Source of the DNA: Echinarachnius parma | Taxonomy: Eukaryota; Echinodermata; Echinoidea; Clypeasteroida; Echinarachniidae | DNA length: 64,000 nt | Assembly: GCA_037951105.1 (NCBI GenBank) | Contig: JBAMJV010001369.1 | Span: 1-64,000, forward strand | Reading direction: 5' to 3' | Part shown: positions 1 to 10,529 of the stretch, piece by piece | How positions within the stretch are numbered: position 1 is the first letter of the stretch | Layout of the letters: each line of letters starts with the position of its first letter | Notes under the pieces: generated by a model | Told to the model about the DNA's origin: nothing | Databases searched by the model: none | What the model saw: only the letters and a program-made list of their open reading frames with translations | Program-made: the position numbers and the translations under genes

Positions 1-1506
1 ATACAAAACAGCATGGGAGAGAATATAATTATGTTTGCATGAAATATGGAATGTTATATTTCATGGAATGTATTATTTCGTTTCTTTATTATATTTGTAT
101 CTTGAATGGGCGGTGGCAATTAACATATACACAGAAAGAAATATTTGGAAATGAGGATTAATGTCGTAGTAACATTGAATGTTTTGTTATTTAAATATAC
201 CCCATATTACTTTCATATTTATTCGACAAATATTATTTCAGTTTTGACTTTTGATAACTATTTAATAATAACTCAGAACTATCTGAGGGAAAAATTGTTA
301 TGGACACATAATATGATTAATTGGACACCAAGGAACACAAAACCAGACGACGAGCAGACAGAGTAGGCGTTGAATTGGTTGACATCAGAGAAATTTGGGG
401 GTGTTGCATGGATGCGACATAGCACAAGAAAGAAGAAAATGAATGTGTGATGAAGAGGGCCCCTCCTTCTGAACGTGGAGAGACATATGCTTGATAAGAT
501 AATAGATAGGATAGACATGCTTTTTATAATGGTAATAATGTTTGTCTCTGTGTTTCCATTGCCAAGATTACGTTTACATTTCAGTTTTCGTATTTTTACA
601 CAAGCGACTCCTTTTTAAGGGTGTTTAAGCCTCCATAAGAAACATGCACTGAGTTATATTGCATATACTGATGTAGTACATGTTTTATTTTACAGCTGCA
701 AACAAAAATGTAATATTGCCATTAAATATGTGGATAGCTTATACTGAATAGTTTATAAGTGAAATTAGTTTTATACAATGAAGTGATAATGAATTATGAT
801 TCAAATGACTTTTCACACTCGACTATTTTATTATAAAATATTTTAATACGTAAATGCCTTATTTGCCTAAAAATGCGTTGTGATGTTCTCTTTTTCTCAC
901 AATGATGCACTGATTATATTATTCTAAATATAACTATGAAAAACGTTTTCATTTTAAGGTATCCACAGAGGCCTTGGTTTGTTTTCATTCTGGCTTGATT
1001 GACAAATGAATTTGGAACGTATGCACAGTATATGGCACATTAAATGCCGTGATGTAATTTATGTCTTTCAAGTTGTCACGGAAATATGAATTTTAATGAT
1101 GTACAGATATAGAAAGCCAATTTTGCATCTATTCGCTAATGTTTAATGGGTACTGTATATTGGCATGCCTACTTTTATTTACACAGTGCCAATTTGTCAC
1201 GGTCCTCAATGCAATGCACTTTTATTCAGAAACTTTGTACTGCAATATATTGAGATTTTTTTCTACCAATGATAATTGTTGTACAAACGGAATGTAGGAG
1301 TATGTTTGAGATCTGTGTTGTGGTGTATTGTTTTATTGAATATGTATCGTTTCTTTGATCTTTGAACTTTGTACACCCTTTTTAACTGTTCTTAAAGTTT
1401 ATGAACAAATTGGTGTATCTTTTGGAAACGCGGTCTATGAATGTAAAGATTATCCTTAGAAATGGAAAAATAGTATTAAGTGTGTCAATGTGTTATATGT
1501 GGAACT
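1..1506. other. AT-rich stretch, nothing recognised
   Basis: No coding signature, terminal inverted repeat, tandem repeat or tRNA-like box is visible. Open frames here are short and of AT-rich composition, with no family resemblance. Confidence 0.6.
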
Positions 1507-1720
1507 CCAGTAGCGTATACGTGGTGCCCGGACTGACAGGGGGGGAGGGGGGGGGGAAACAAATTGAGTGGTGCACATCTTACGTATTTTGTTATATCTT
1601 TCACGGATTTTCCCCCTTTTGTAATGGTTTTGTCAAATAATTGGGGGGCACGACCCCCCCCCCCCCCTCCCCCACCTCCCCCCCACCCCACCCCCCCTCC
1701 CCCCCCGGAGCTACGACTGG
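1507..1720. mobile_element. K-family short repeat, degenerate copy (K1)
   Basis: The stretch begins CCAGTAGCGTA and ends CTACGACTGG, a degenerate form of the CAGTGGCGTAGC terminal inverted repeat seen at 5524-5690 and 42507-42710. As in those copies, the inside is dominated by G runs near one end and C runs near the other. No target duplication can be recognised. It is probably an old non-autonomous element. Confidence 0.35.
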
Positions 1721-2066
1721 TGACTTACTTGGGCCTTTAATCTATTTATTTTTGTATCCGATATTAAATTTAAAAAACATTTATTTGGCGAAGCTATCTG
1801 TGCCATCTCCGTTGCGAGTTATTAGGGAAAAACAATATATATAAGGCGTAAAATCAGTACAATACAGTCTAGAACATGGACTACTGTACGGGGGGGGGGG
1901 GGGGGGGGGTGTCAAAGAGGGTGATGGGAATGTGCTCCCCCATAAAAACAAATATACATATATATATACATAATATATTGACAAAAACAAATAATACAAA
2001 TATTAATTTGTGTTGGTCCTGTGATTGGTCAGCACATTTCATTTATTCGTCCCAAAATGCATAAAT
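1721..2066. other. Unannotated stretch with a long G run
   Basis: A run of about 19 G lies near 1890-1908, next to short TA repeats. No gene or mobile-element end is seen. Confidence 0.5.
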
Positions 2067-2500
2067 TGACACCTACAAAACAAATATTTCAATAAATTAA
2101 ACAATTATGATTGATACAAACAAGCGCATTAATTATATACATAAACTAAAATATAAGAGATGAATAAATAAATAACAATACAAATTTGTCAAATATCTCA
2201 AATAAATTAAAAACAAATTATAAATGATGACTAAGGCAAAACGTACATACAACAAATTAAATTTACACTACACAAACAAAATATTTCAAATAATTAAAAC
2301 AATTATGACTGATACAAACATAAGGGCAACAATGCTATACATAAACTACAATATAAAGATAATGAATGAATAACAAGAACATTTTTCAAATATCTCAAAA
2401 TAAATAAAAAAACAACAATTATAAATGATGCTAAGGCAAAACAGTAACATACAACAACATAAGATAAATAAAACATACAAATAAGAACTAGATAACAAGA
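2067..2500. repeat. AT-rich tandem duplication, about 200 bp x 2
   Basis: The segment from about 2077 (CAAATATTTCAATAAATTAA) is repeated from about 2275 in the same order: the ATACAAACA, ATACATAAACT and GATGAATGAATAA blocks and the CTAAGGCAAAAC block all recur. The copies differ by scattered substitutions and 1-3-nt indels. Confidence 0.6.
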
Positions 2501-2639
2501 ATATGAAATAAAATAAATAAGATATAAAGTGACAAGAAAGAAAATAGTGATGATAATCATAATTATAAACAGTATTTATTGTCATGTGAAACTTTGATAA
2601 CAAACATGTGTAGATATTTACATTACCATTACCAAGTGT

Positions 2640-2935
2640 TAAGCATGCATGTCTTCCTGTCTTCCTTCCTCTTCTTACTCCCTTTTTTCTTCCTTTATCT
2701 CTCTCAATCGCTAGGCCATAATGGGGATTTACCCTCGATAAGCTTCTGGCTTTTTGGTAATCCCCCACATTCTCATTTATATGTTTGTCTAGTAGAATTC
2801 TCTTCTCTTTTTGTTTGTGAACTTAGTTTTTATCTGTGTTTGTTGTTGTAGTTGTAATCTTGAATCGGTTTTATTAATTGTATATGTTGTTTTTTAATGC
2901 AGAATGTGGAATAAAATGAAATGAAATGAAATAAT
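2640..2935 (+). mobile_element. LINE 3' end fragment
   Basis: The block ends in GCAGAATGTGGAATAAAATG followed by ATGAA repeats. This is the typical tail of CR1/L2-type non-LTR retrotransposons: a 3' UTR with an AATAAA signal and a short microsatellite tail instead of poly(A). The piece with AAGCTTCTGGCTTTTTGG also resembles LINE 3' UTRs. No open reading frame is left. The class follows from the tail structure; the exact family is unknown. Confidence 0.4.
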
Positions 2936-3317
2936 TCAAATAATCACAATTATAATGATGGTAACCAAATTAACAACTAGACAATTATCATCATTATTCA
3001 TTATCATTATCGTTGATCGATGTTTACAGAAGTATAACTGAATACAAACAAATATTAGATTTCCAATCGTATTCTGTGATTTCTGGTGAATTGAATGAAT
3101 TTTGTATGATTATGTCACTTTTCGATGACTTTTTTAAAAGTAATTTATACAAAAACGCAAAGAGAGAGAATGTGTAACGATTAACAACAAAAATAACGTT
3201 TTACTAAAAATTAGGCTCAATGAAAGAAAATAGGGAATATTATAAGAAAAATGAATATCTTTTTTTCTTTTTTGTAAAAGCGAGTATCAATTTTGTTTAA
3301 ATGGCAAAAATGCATTA
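2936..3317. other. AT-rich stretch, nothing recognised
   Basis: No coding, tRNA or transposon-end signal is visible. The T-run near 3306-3311 is on the template side of the tRNA-like gene that follows and may be its pol III terminator. Confidence 0.5.
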
Positions 3318-3425
3318 TGCCGAAACCCGGGACAGTTCAGAACTCATGCGAGTTCTCCGGGGTGGTTTCGAACCAGGGACCTTTAGATCTTCAGTCTAAC
3401 GCTCTCCCAACTGAGCTATTTCGGC
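3318..3425 (-). tRNA. tRNA-Phe(GAA)-like gene with 35-nt T-loop insertion (copy 1)
   Basis: Read on the minus strand, the 5' half is a textbook eukaryotic tRNA-Phe: acceptor GCCGAAA, A box TAGCTCAGTTGG, anticodon arm TTAGACTGAAGATCTAA with anticodon GAA, and acceptor 3' strand TTTCGGC with discriminator A. All seven acceptor pairs form. The T stem CCTGG/CCGGG is intact, but the loop, normally TTCGATC, carries 35 extra nt after A58. The insert starts AACC, so the pol III B box (GGTTCGAAACC) is kept, and it contains the perfect hairpin AGAACTCGCATGAGTTCT. A TTTTT terminator follows about 7 nt downstream. No canonical 37/38 intron is present. A second copy at 9843-9952 has the same insert and no shared flanks, which argues against a SINE. 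It could be a real gene with an odd insertion or a recently copied pseudogene. Confidence 0.7.
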
Positions 3426-3570
3426 TGCTTGGTTGCCCTACGGAACACAAATTATATATATATACGATTATACATTATTACCAATAATGATAATATCCTC
3501 GATTTATAAAATCGCCTACAATACCCTCGTTATAAGACACTCTAACACGACATTGAACGAGAATTGGTAC
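3426..3570. other. Short AT-rich spacer
   Basis: A TATATATA run and no other structure. This is the 5' flank of the tRNA-like gene. Confidence 0.4.
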
Positions 3571-4341
3571 TAATGCTAGGTTTACACCATGTCCCCGGCG
3601 GCCACGGCAGCCCCGTTTGCCCAAAACGTAGTCCGCCGTGAAATTTTGACAAAACATTTCCTCTGTATTCAAGTTTTGTTAGGTCTTGCCAAGTTTTCTC
3701 ACGGTCTATCACGGTCTACCACGGTATCCGTGACGGGCCGTGGGGGGAAGAGCCCCTTCTCCCACTGATGGTGCGTTTACACCATGTTCCTGGCGGCCAC
3801 GGCAGCCCCGTTTCAGGCCACCGTGGACTGGTGGACAAAACGGGATGGACGTGAGACAACGCGGGGGGACGGAATGGGCAAACGTGACAGGCCGCGATTG
3901 CCGTGGATGCTGGGCCAGATTTTTAAACTGTCAAAAGATTTGCCACGGCAGTCACGGTGCGGATGAGAAGCCTAGCAGGCCAAAGTAAAACTGGGTGAAC
4001 GCAACAAAACGTGACAGTACGTAATAGGCCATAACAAAACTTGGAGGAAGGACCGTGAGATGTCGGAGAATGTCCCCAGAATGTCTTCCCGTCCTACTAC
4101 GGACAGCCTCCAAGTTTTGTTACGGCCTGTCACGTTTTGTTGCGTTCACCCCGTTTTACTACGGCCTGCTAGGTTGCCGTGGCAAATTTGTTGACAGTTT
4201 AAAAATCTGGCCCGGCATACACGGCAGTCACGTTTGCCCATTCCGTCCCCCCGCGTTGTCTCACGTCCATCCCGTTTTGTCCACGGTGGCCTGAAACGGG
4301 GCTGCCGTGGCCGCCGGGGACATGGTGTAAACCTAGCATTA
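3571..4341. mobile_element. Foldback element E, GC-rich inverted arms
   Basis: The element begins TAATGCTAGGTTTACACC and ends with its inverse at 4324-4341. A long inverted repeat pairs about 3773-4050 with about 4086-4333; it includes TTTTTAAACTGTCAA, the GCGGGGGGACGGAATGGG block and the AACGCAACAAAACGTGACAG block. The central loop is about 40 bp. The left side is duplicated: 3571-3770 carries an extra copy of the terminal sequence ahead of the inner arm, so the element is asymmetric. There is no coding capacity. The terminal sequence resembles no superfamily I can name with confidence, and no clean target duplication is seen. Confidence 0.7.
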
Positions 4342-4427
4342 GGGACTCGCACTCAATCAACACGCGTGCATTTCAATTCCACTGGGAGTATTGAATTTTG
4401 GCAGCCATAAAGCGCATACACTATTAT

Positions 4428-5504
4428 ATAATTATCAGGGGCGTCGATCCTGGGGGGGCAGGGGGGGGGGGGCGGTCGCCCCCCCCCCCCCCAATGAAAA
4501 TATTGGGGGGGCGAACATATCATTTCGCCCCCCCCCCCCCAATAATTCCGAAAATGAGGAAGAAAAAATCGAGTGATATAATGCCAAAGAGGGGAAATAG
4601 CCGTTTTTTAGTTTGAAAAGGACTGTAAATCTCTTTTTTGCCGCGCGCTTCGCGCGCATAAAGTTTCTCATATTGCAAGTTTCATTTGGGTTGCGGGAAC
4701 TTGGTACCCTTTCGAAATGTGTTGGGCAGTGTAATTTCTCAAACGCACACCTCAAACGAAGTTTATTAAACCCGCATCTATAGAAAGTCAATTCGGTCCA
4801 TATGCGTTGAACGCAAATCAAATTGGGATATCATGTCCCCCCACATTTGAAAGTGGAGGAGATTGTCCCCCTCCTTTTGTCATTATGTATGTTTGGTTTC
4901 ATACCTATATACTTCATATTACGTGAAATTTCTGTCTAAGGTGTGCACCAAATCGCACAATTTCACGCCTAAAAATACAAAAGCTCCCTACTGTGGGAGG
5001 GGGACACCCCCTCCCACACCCTCCCCCGCTCGGTTGCTTCGCTTCCTCGCAATGTCTCTCCCCCACTTTTGAGAAGTTGTTGACGCCCTTGCTTAGTTTC
5101 ATGGGAGTCCAATGCCCTAGACTATATCGATGGCTCTATAGTATACAGGATCACGTGGATTCATCTCATGCAATGCTCAATCTTTTCTCGCTATGCCCTT
5201 TAAAAATTCCTTACGAGTAGGTTCACTATTTTATACAATTTCAACACCAATGATAGGAGTTGCAAATGTCTGAAATCTAAAAGCTCCCGGGGGCTCCGCC
5301 CCCTGGACCCCCATTATTGTCCCCAAATGTGGGTGCCCCCCAAAGTCAGGTCTTCGAGCCATCAAGACACTTTCAATGAGCGCATAATAAAACTTCCTGG
5401 CATGCCAATGTGGGGCTTTTAGCTTTCTCAGTGGTCACTCCGGAAAATTTTTCAAATTTCGCCCCCCCCAATCACAAAAACGGATCGACGCCCATGATAA
5501 TTAT
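4428..5504. mobile_element. hAT-like non-autonomous element 1
   Basis: The element at 4436-5496 starts CAGGGGCGTCGATCC and ends GGATCGACGCCCATG. It is flanked by the 8-bp direct repeat ATAATTAT at 4428-4435 and 5497-5504. Ends beginning CA and an 8-bp target duplication are hallmarks of the hAT superfamily. Inside are two near-terminal G/C-run hairpins (about 4450-4540 and 5286-5340), a GCGCGCTTCGCGCGC palindrome near 4642 and no transposase. The TSD is itself palindromic, so part of it could belong to the inverted repeat, but the fit to hAT is good. Confidence 0.65.
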
Positions 5505-5523
5505 GTCCAAACTTTTCTTCCAC

Positions 5524-5690
5524 CACTGGCGTAGCAAGGGAGGGGGAGGGGGGGGGAAAGCCCCCGCCCGTGTCTTTTTCTCTTTTTTTAATTTTTTTTT
5601 TAGCGTGTTAGCTATTTTTGGGGGCTTTGCATATCTATAATTATAATACTTCCGGGACAGAGACCCCCGTAAAATCTGGCTACGCCACTG
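5524..5690. mobile_element. K-family element (K2)
   Basis: The left end CACTGGCGTAGC and the right end GGCTACGCCACTG form an inverted repeat. The inside has the same G-run to AT-rich to C-run pattern as the better copy at 42507-42710. It lies about 20 bp beyond the hAT-like element. No clear target duplication is visible. Confidence 0.5.
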
Positions 5691-5730
5691 TCCTCCGTTG
5701 CACATTGATTTTACAAATTGTTGGGGGAAA

Positions 5731-5998
5731 ATCCTTCCCGTACCAATATGTGCCATATAAGGCGGCGCATATTTATAGGCCATATACGTCTCGCAGTGAA
5801 ATTTATACAGAAGGGGGACAGTCCTCTGGTAACTCTGTGTGTTCAACTTTCCCTTCTCACTTCTATATATGCCTAGTATCTGGCTATAGAAGTCAGAATC
5901 TACCATTATTTAAATCTGTGGCATGACCCGGTCAGGGTTCGAATCCGAGACTTCCCGTGCATGAGGCGGACTCTCGAACCGCTAAGCCACCATGCTCG
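5731..5998 (-). mobile_element. tRNA-derived SINE (copy 1)
   Basis: On the minus strand the tRNA-like head lies at the high-coordinate end: an A-box-like GTGGCTTAGCGG, a CATGCAC loop and a B-box-like region around 5946-5960 (GGATTCGAACCC). It is followed by a body shared with 27680-27961, including the segments matching AGAAGGG and GCCGCCTTATATGGC. The two copies are alignable over about 270 bp but quite diverged, and this one is the more degraded. The head is not a working tRNA gene. Confidence 0.65.
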
Positions 5999-6184
5999 GT
6001 ATGCAAATAGGGTAATTCGAATAACATCCACGGGCGTTGACTCTTGTGATTTTACCAATTTGATTTGTATGATTCTCAGTCCATTCGATTTATAATTTCA
6101 ATTTATTTTCATACTGTAGCTAAAACCTATTACCTTTTCGTTTTTTTTTTTATACAGCTCGCAAGTAAGGGATGCTAAATTATT
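5999..6184. other. AT-rich spacer
   Basis: Nothing recognisable between the SINE and the LINE. Confidence 0.4.
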
Positions 6185-6292
6185 ATTCGTTTATCCCGTA
6201 AGTTATATTATTCTAACAAAATTGATAGTAATGGGAATAATAGTAAGTTACTGTGGCAAACTATAAACTCAATTCTTGATCCTAAAAAGAAT

Positions 6293-6823
6293 GTGCAAAA
6301 TATTCATGAGATTGTTGAAAATGGGCAAACTATAAAAGACCCTGGCCAAATTGCAAATGATGAAATAAGTGTATATTTGTTTAAAAAGATTATTCATTTT
6401 ATTGCTTCCCGTTGTGTTATATTTTTAATTTATATCTCACAAGTGGAATTTCCCCCAAATTCATTAAAAATAGCAAAAGTAATTCCTATAGACAAGAAAG
6501 ATGACCCCTCTGAAACGAAGAATTATTGACCGATTTCTTTGTTACCGAGCATATCTAAACTATTAGAAAAAATTTAACATAAAAGATTATATTCATTTTT
6601 GAATATTAATAACATATTAATACCTAACCAATATGGATTTAGAAAAGATCACTCAACTGATTATGCAATTTTGCAATTATGTGATCAAATCAAGAATTCA
6701 TTCGCTTTAGAATACATTGTAGGAATTTGTATGGACTTGTCAAAAGCGTTTGACAATATTGATCATGGAATATTGCTTTATAAATTAGAAGCTTATGGAA
6801 TCAGAGGGACCGTATTTAAATAA
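6293..6823 (+). pseudogene. LINE reverse transcriptase, N-terminal half (broken)
   Basis: One frame runs through the linker, RT block 2 and the block A Asp (MDLSKAFDNIDHGILL), ending YKLEAYGIRG. In-frame stops lie at 6527-6529 and again after LLEKI near 6574. The order and spacing of motifs match CR1/L2-clade reverse transcriptases. A deletion appears to have removed the segment between IAND and the hydrophobic LIYISQVEFP region. Confidence 0.75.
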
Positions 6824-6865
6824 AAGACGACAATTTTTTGAATTTTAAATGATGTAATTCGTCGT

Positions 6866-7438
6866 TAAAGGGATAGTTGAGTTTTGGTAAAGAGAGTACA
6901 GTTTTTGTCAAACTTAGTAACCAAAACCTGCACCATTACATTACAAATTAATAGTTATAACTCCACCATGCTCGAAATGAATACAAATTACAAACGAATA
7001 AGTAAAAAGCCTGTTATCATTAAAAAAAAAGGAGCCATTAAAACTCAAGAGGGCGCTCTCTAAAAACTCATTGGTTTCAACCATTTAAAATAAAATATTG
7101 TGCACGTGATGTTTTGTTGAAATAGTGATTAGATAGAGAAAAAACCAACTACTATTAAAAAACCTCTTTTGTACATTTTTGAAAAGAGGAAGCATTTTTT
7201 ACATTTTTTTAACGGCTGGTTTAAAATTATCGAATATTTGTGCATGGGGGCCCACAATTATTACACATGGTTATGTTTATGGATATTTCAGCCGTTTCTG
7301 AACCGATTTTGATCAAATAAAGTTTAATCTGTCATTAAAATTGTATGCTTATTCAAATTTGACACTCAGTTTTTCATTATCTCACAAACAATTATTTTGT
7401 CTAGCCATCTCTATACCAAAACTCAACTATTCCTTTAA
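6866..7438 (+). mobile_element. MITE B1 (TTAA-flanked), inside the LINE
   Basis: Starts AGGGATAGTTGAGTTTTGG and ends with the inverse, flanked on both sides by TTAA (6866-6869 and 7435-7438). It shares the internal blocks AACCAAAACCTGCACCATTA, ACTCCACCATGCTCGAAA and GGGCGCTCTCT with the other B copies. TTAA duplication is typical of piggyBac-type transposition; no transposase is present. The host LINE resumes directly after the second TTAA. Confidence 0.8.
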
Positions 7439-8384
7439 CTTCAATTATTAAATGTGGAGTGCCACAAGGCTCCATTTGCTCTTTTTTTATTTATATTAAT
7501 GACATTATTTACACATCACCACTTTTAACATACATTTTATTTGCAGACGACACTAATATATTTTATTCACATACAAATTTAAATACTCTCATTGAAACTT
7601 TGAAATATCGTATGAATTAGATAAATTATCAATTTGGTTTAGATGTAATAAACTATCTTTAAATATAAATAAAACCAACTTTATATATTTTAAGAGTTTT
7701 CACTCTACACACGAACTTGTTGCTAATATAATGTATTAATATGATTCCTATTGTACAACAAAATTCAGATACATTTCTAGGCGTAATAATAGATTCTAAT
7801 TTGATATGGCATCCTCATATAAATAACATTTGTATATACTCTAGTTTCTAGAGCTATAGGTAAACTGAAATGTTATCTTTAAAAAATGACACTAATTACG
7901 ATATATAATTCATTTATACTCCCTTATATATCATACTGTAACATAGGTAGCATGGGGAAATAGCAGTGTGACGAACATTAATGCAATATTTTCTTCTTCA
8001 AAAGGAAGCATTACGTAAATTATGCGCTCATTCGCATTTTTTTAAACAAACACAGATTCTATATTTTATGAATTTAAAACCCTGAAAATAAATGATATTC
8101 ACACCTTCCAATCAGCAATATTTATGTTTACATTTTCAATCAATATACTTCCCAAACCATTCCATACTTTATTCACATATAATACTGATATTCATTCGTA
8201 CCCCACCCGACATTCATCTGACTTTCACCTTAATAATCCCAAAGTTTTAATAGCCCATATACATTATCTATATATAAGACATCATGGACCCGACATTTGG
8301 AATAATCTGCCCCAAAATATAAAACAATGCACATCCCTTTATTCTTTTAAATCCCATATTAAAACAAATCTCATATCAAAATAA
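7439..8384 (+). pseudogene. LINE reverse transcriptase, C-terminal half (broken)
   Basis: After the MITE the LINE continues with TSIIKCGVPQGS and a short block reading IYINDIIYTSPLLTYILFAD followed by DTNIF. Degraded palm and thumb sequence follows. The final part (8124-8384) reads HSSDFHLNNPKVL and GPDIWNNLPQNIKQCTSLYS, the usual C-terminal end of CR1/L2-like ORF2. Several frames are needed to read it all, so it is not functional. Confidence 0.7.
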
Positions 8385-8960
8385 TCTTCCTAGACTCCAT
8401 CAAAACCTGATCATTTTATTCATGAAATTTGATAAATAGTGTATTTATGGATTATCTTTTTCTTGTATATTAGTCGTCGCGAAATTATATAGAAGTCAAA
8501 AACGTGTGTTTTGCACCCGCACCAACACGTACATACATGCACCCTTTTATTGTATACAATATGTAACAAACATACGCTTGCACTTGCACTGTTGACCCAC
8601 TCAACACGCTTTCATTTTTTAATTTTTAAATTTGTATTTATATTTGTTTTTACAGTTATTGAAATTACGCATTTAAGTGACGAGTTAATAATTGTTATAC
8701 AACGCCTTTTTGGCACCATGTAGCTCCCCACACCCCCTCCCAGGCCACCATCCACTCAAGCTCCCTGCTTATGATGGTTGGTCTACTTCATTTATTTATT
8801 TTTGTAATAATATACATACATTATTGTCACATTAATTAATATTATGATTGTATAACTATTCTAATTTCATTGTTTTCTTATGTTCATGTATAACATGGAA
8901 AAATGTTCTTCGTATATTTCATTTTGATTTTGTTAATAAATGCAGAAATAAATCTGCCTT

Positions 8961-9145
8961 AACCAAAAAATGGCAGCATTTTACAATAGTTACGAGAAAC
9001 ATAATTACATTGGTCGTATATTCAATATACATTTGATATTGATTTAAATAATCGGATATTCGGATAACTGTATGTTTAAAAAAACTTACTGTTAATAAGG
9101 CCGAACGTTCCATTCTAAAATGACATATATCATGAATAGCGATCA
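8961..9145. other. Spacer, nothing recognised
   Basis: AT-rich sequence with no repeats shared elsewhere in the window. Confidence 0.4.
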
Positions 9146-9325
9146 TACTGCAGTCAAACCTGTATAAAGGGCCAACTGTCTATAGCGGCCAACATGCCTT
9201 TAGTGGTCACCAACAGTGATACACTGGAGACAAAAGGGAGCAATGGCATTGGACCTGTCTATAAAGGTCACCTGTCTATACATCGGTTACTTTTCTTTTT
9301 TTCCCGTAGACGGGTTTGACTGTAA
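9146..9325. mobile_element. G-family short inverted-repeat element (G1)
   Basis: The left end TACTGCAGTCAAACCTGTAT and the right end GGGTTTGACTGTA form an inverted repeat with TA at both outer edges. The inside has CTGTCTATAGCGGCC, TAGTGGTCACC and CTATAAAGGTCACCTGTC blocks, shared with 22024-22200, 27528-27610 and 51258-51639. This is compatible with a Tc1/mariner-type MITE (TA target), but there is no transposase. Confidence 0.55.
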
Positions 9326-9842
9326 TTGTGTCAATTTATAAACAGCCTAATAGGCCGATATATGATCAATGACGTCATGCTAATTATATTTCTCCCGGAC
9401 GCAATATCAAGTCGTCAATCCGCACGTGACGTGCAAACTATGTGTGTTCTGAGTCCTTAAAATTAAATAATATTTTCATTATTCTAACCATTCAAAATTG
9501 AAAGGAAACACGAAATAATATTAATAGAAAGTTACATATCGACATTGAAATTAAATTACATTCTTTATGTATTTTATGAAATAAAAGACATTCACATTAT
9601 TAGATAGTTACAAATGGAACAGATAAAAGTGGTGTGCGTAAGGAAATAATATTTATTACTTTCTCCTTCGTTTGATGTTATATCACATAACCGTATAATA
9701 ATATATAACACATTTTTAAAAATTTAGTCGCATAATTTTCTCGTACTACAGCAGTTGCAAAGTACTAGAAAATTTTACTACAAATGGAAATTTCAATGAT
9801 TTATGAAAAGTGTGAAATTTTCTAAAATCCAAAAAAGGATCA
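9326..9842. other. AT-rich stretch, nothing recognised
   Basis: No element ends or coding signal. A TTTTTT tract at about 9831-9836 (minus-strand sense) lies just downstream of the next tRNA-like gene. Confidence 0.5.
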
Positions 9843-9952
9843 TGCCAAAACCCGGGACAGTTCTCAGAACTCATGCGAGTTCTCCGGGGTGGTTTCGAAC
9901 CAGGGACCTTTAGATCTTCAGTCTAACGCTCTCCCAACTGAGCTATTTTGGC
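9843..9952 (-). tRNA. tRNA-Phe(GAA)-like gene with 37-nt T-loop insertion (copy 2)
   Basis: Identical to the copy at 3318-3425 through the A box, D arm, anticodon arm (GAA), variable loop, T stem, B box and the first part of the insert. Two differences stand out. First, the acceptor reads GCCAAAA paired with TTTTGGC, so pair 4:69 changed from G-C to A-T on both strands, which is compensatory. Second, the insert is 2 nt longer (an extra GA after AGTTCT). A TTTTTT run starts about 6 nt downstream, as expected of a pol III terminator. Flanks are unrelated to copy 1. The paired change argues that the acceptor stem has been kept under selection, though a single pair could be chance. Confidence 0.7.
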
Positions 9953-10149
9953 TGATGGATTTTTATTCGGCACATAAGAGATATATTGCTCAAAGGCCGT
10001 AAAGCACGCACCGGAACGCACGCTCAATACATAGAGCATGCATACAGGCGATGTATGATTGCGTAGTCTTATACAGAGACCGTAATTCGAATACTGTACA
10101 CTTCTTATGTAAACAATAAGTCGAAAATGCCCATAATTTTCCAGGGTGG

Positions 10150-10184
<35 letters not shown>

Positions 10185-10529
10185 GGGTCACTTTTATTGG
10201 CCGTGTGAACGCGTGATCGTTCACAGTTTTAGGGAAAAGTGGGTAATTTTCGTATGTGTTCGCGAACATGAGAGCTGACAGGGAATAATTTTATTACAAT
10301 GTTCGCATTTCGCATTTGTGTGTTTGACATAAAAGGGCTATTTTTTAATTTTTTTATTTCGAAATGCAAGAAATGGGGTTATTATAATTATACTAGGGCA
10401 ATTTCTACCGTACCGAGGGCCCCTATTTCCTGAAAATAGGACTTGGAATTGGATTAGAAAAATACTGCAATTTATAAACAATCAAAAATAGCTGGAGCTT
10501 TAAATATAATAGTACGTTTACCAAATAAC
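9953..10529. other. Spacer with a 32-G run
   Basis: A run of 32 G at 10152-10183 is followed by AGGG. Otherwise nothing is recognised. The G run is a likely G-quadruplex former and its assembled length is unreliable. Confidence 0.5.

Larger units (their letters stand above)
6185..8960 (+). mobile_element. 5'-truncated CR1/L2-like LINE, interrupted by MITE B1
   Basis: The reverse transcriptase of a non-LTR retrotransposon is readable in pieces. A linker part has LLWQTINSILDP and GQTIKDPGQIAND. Then come AKVIPIDKKDD, PISLLPSISKLLEK, NQYGFRKDHST (RT block 2), MDLSKAFDNIDH (block A with a catalytic Asp), KCGVPQGS (block B, about 7450-7475) and FADD (block C, 7540-7551). The C-terminal part is GPDIWNNLPQNIKQC (to 8384). 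About 570 bp of 3' UTR follow, ending near AATAAATGCAGAAATAAA. The endonuclease is missing. Stops follow NY before PISLL and after LLEKI, and the frame is lost after block A. MITE B1 sits between blocks A and B at a TTAA site. It is dead. Clade assignment rests on motif style only. Confidence 0.8.

Noticed and set aside
5945-5998. Functional tRNA gene
   Set aside because: tRNA-like boxes are part of a SINE whose body is shared with 27680-27961; the arms do not pair well and no terminator follows directly.
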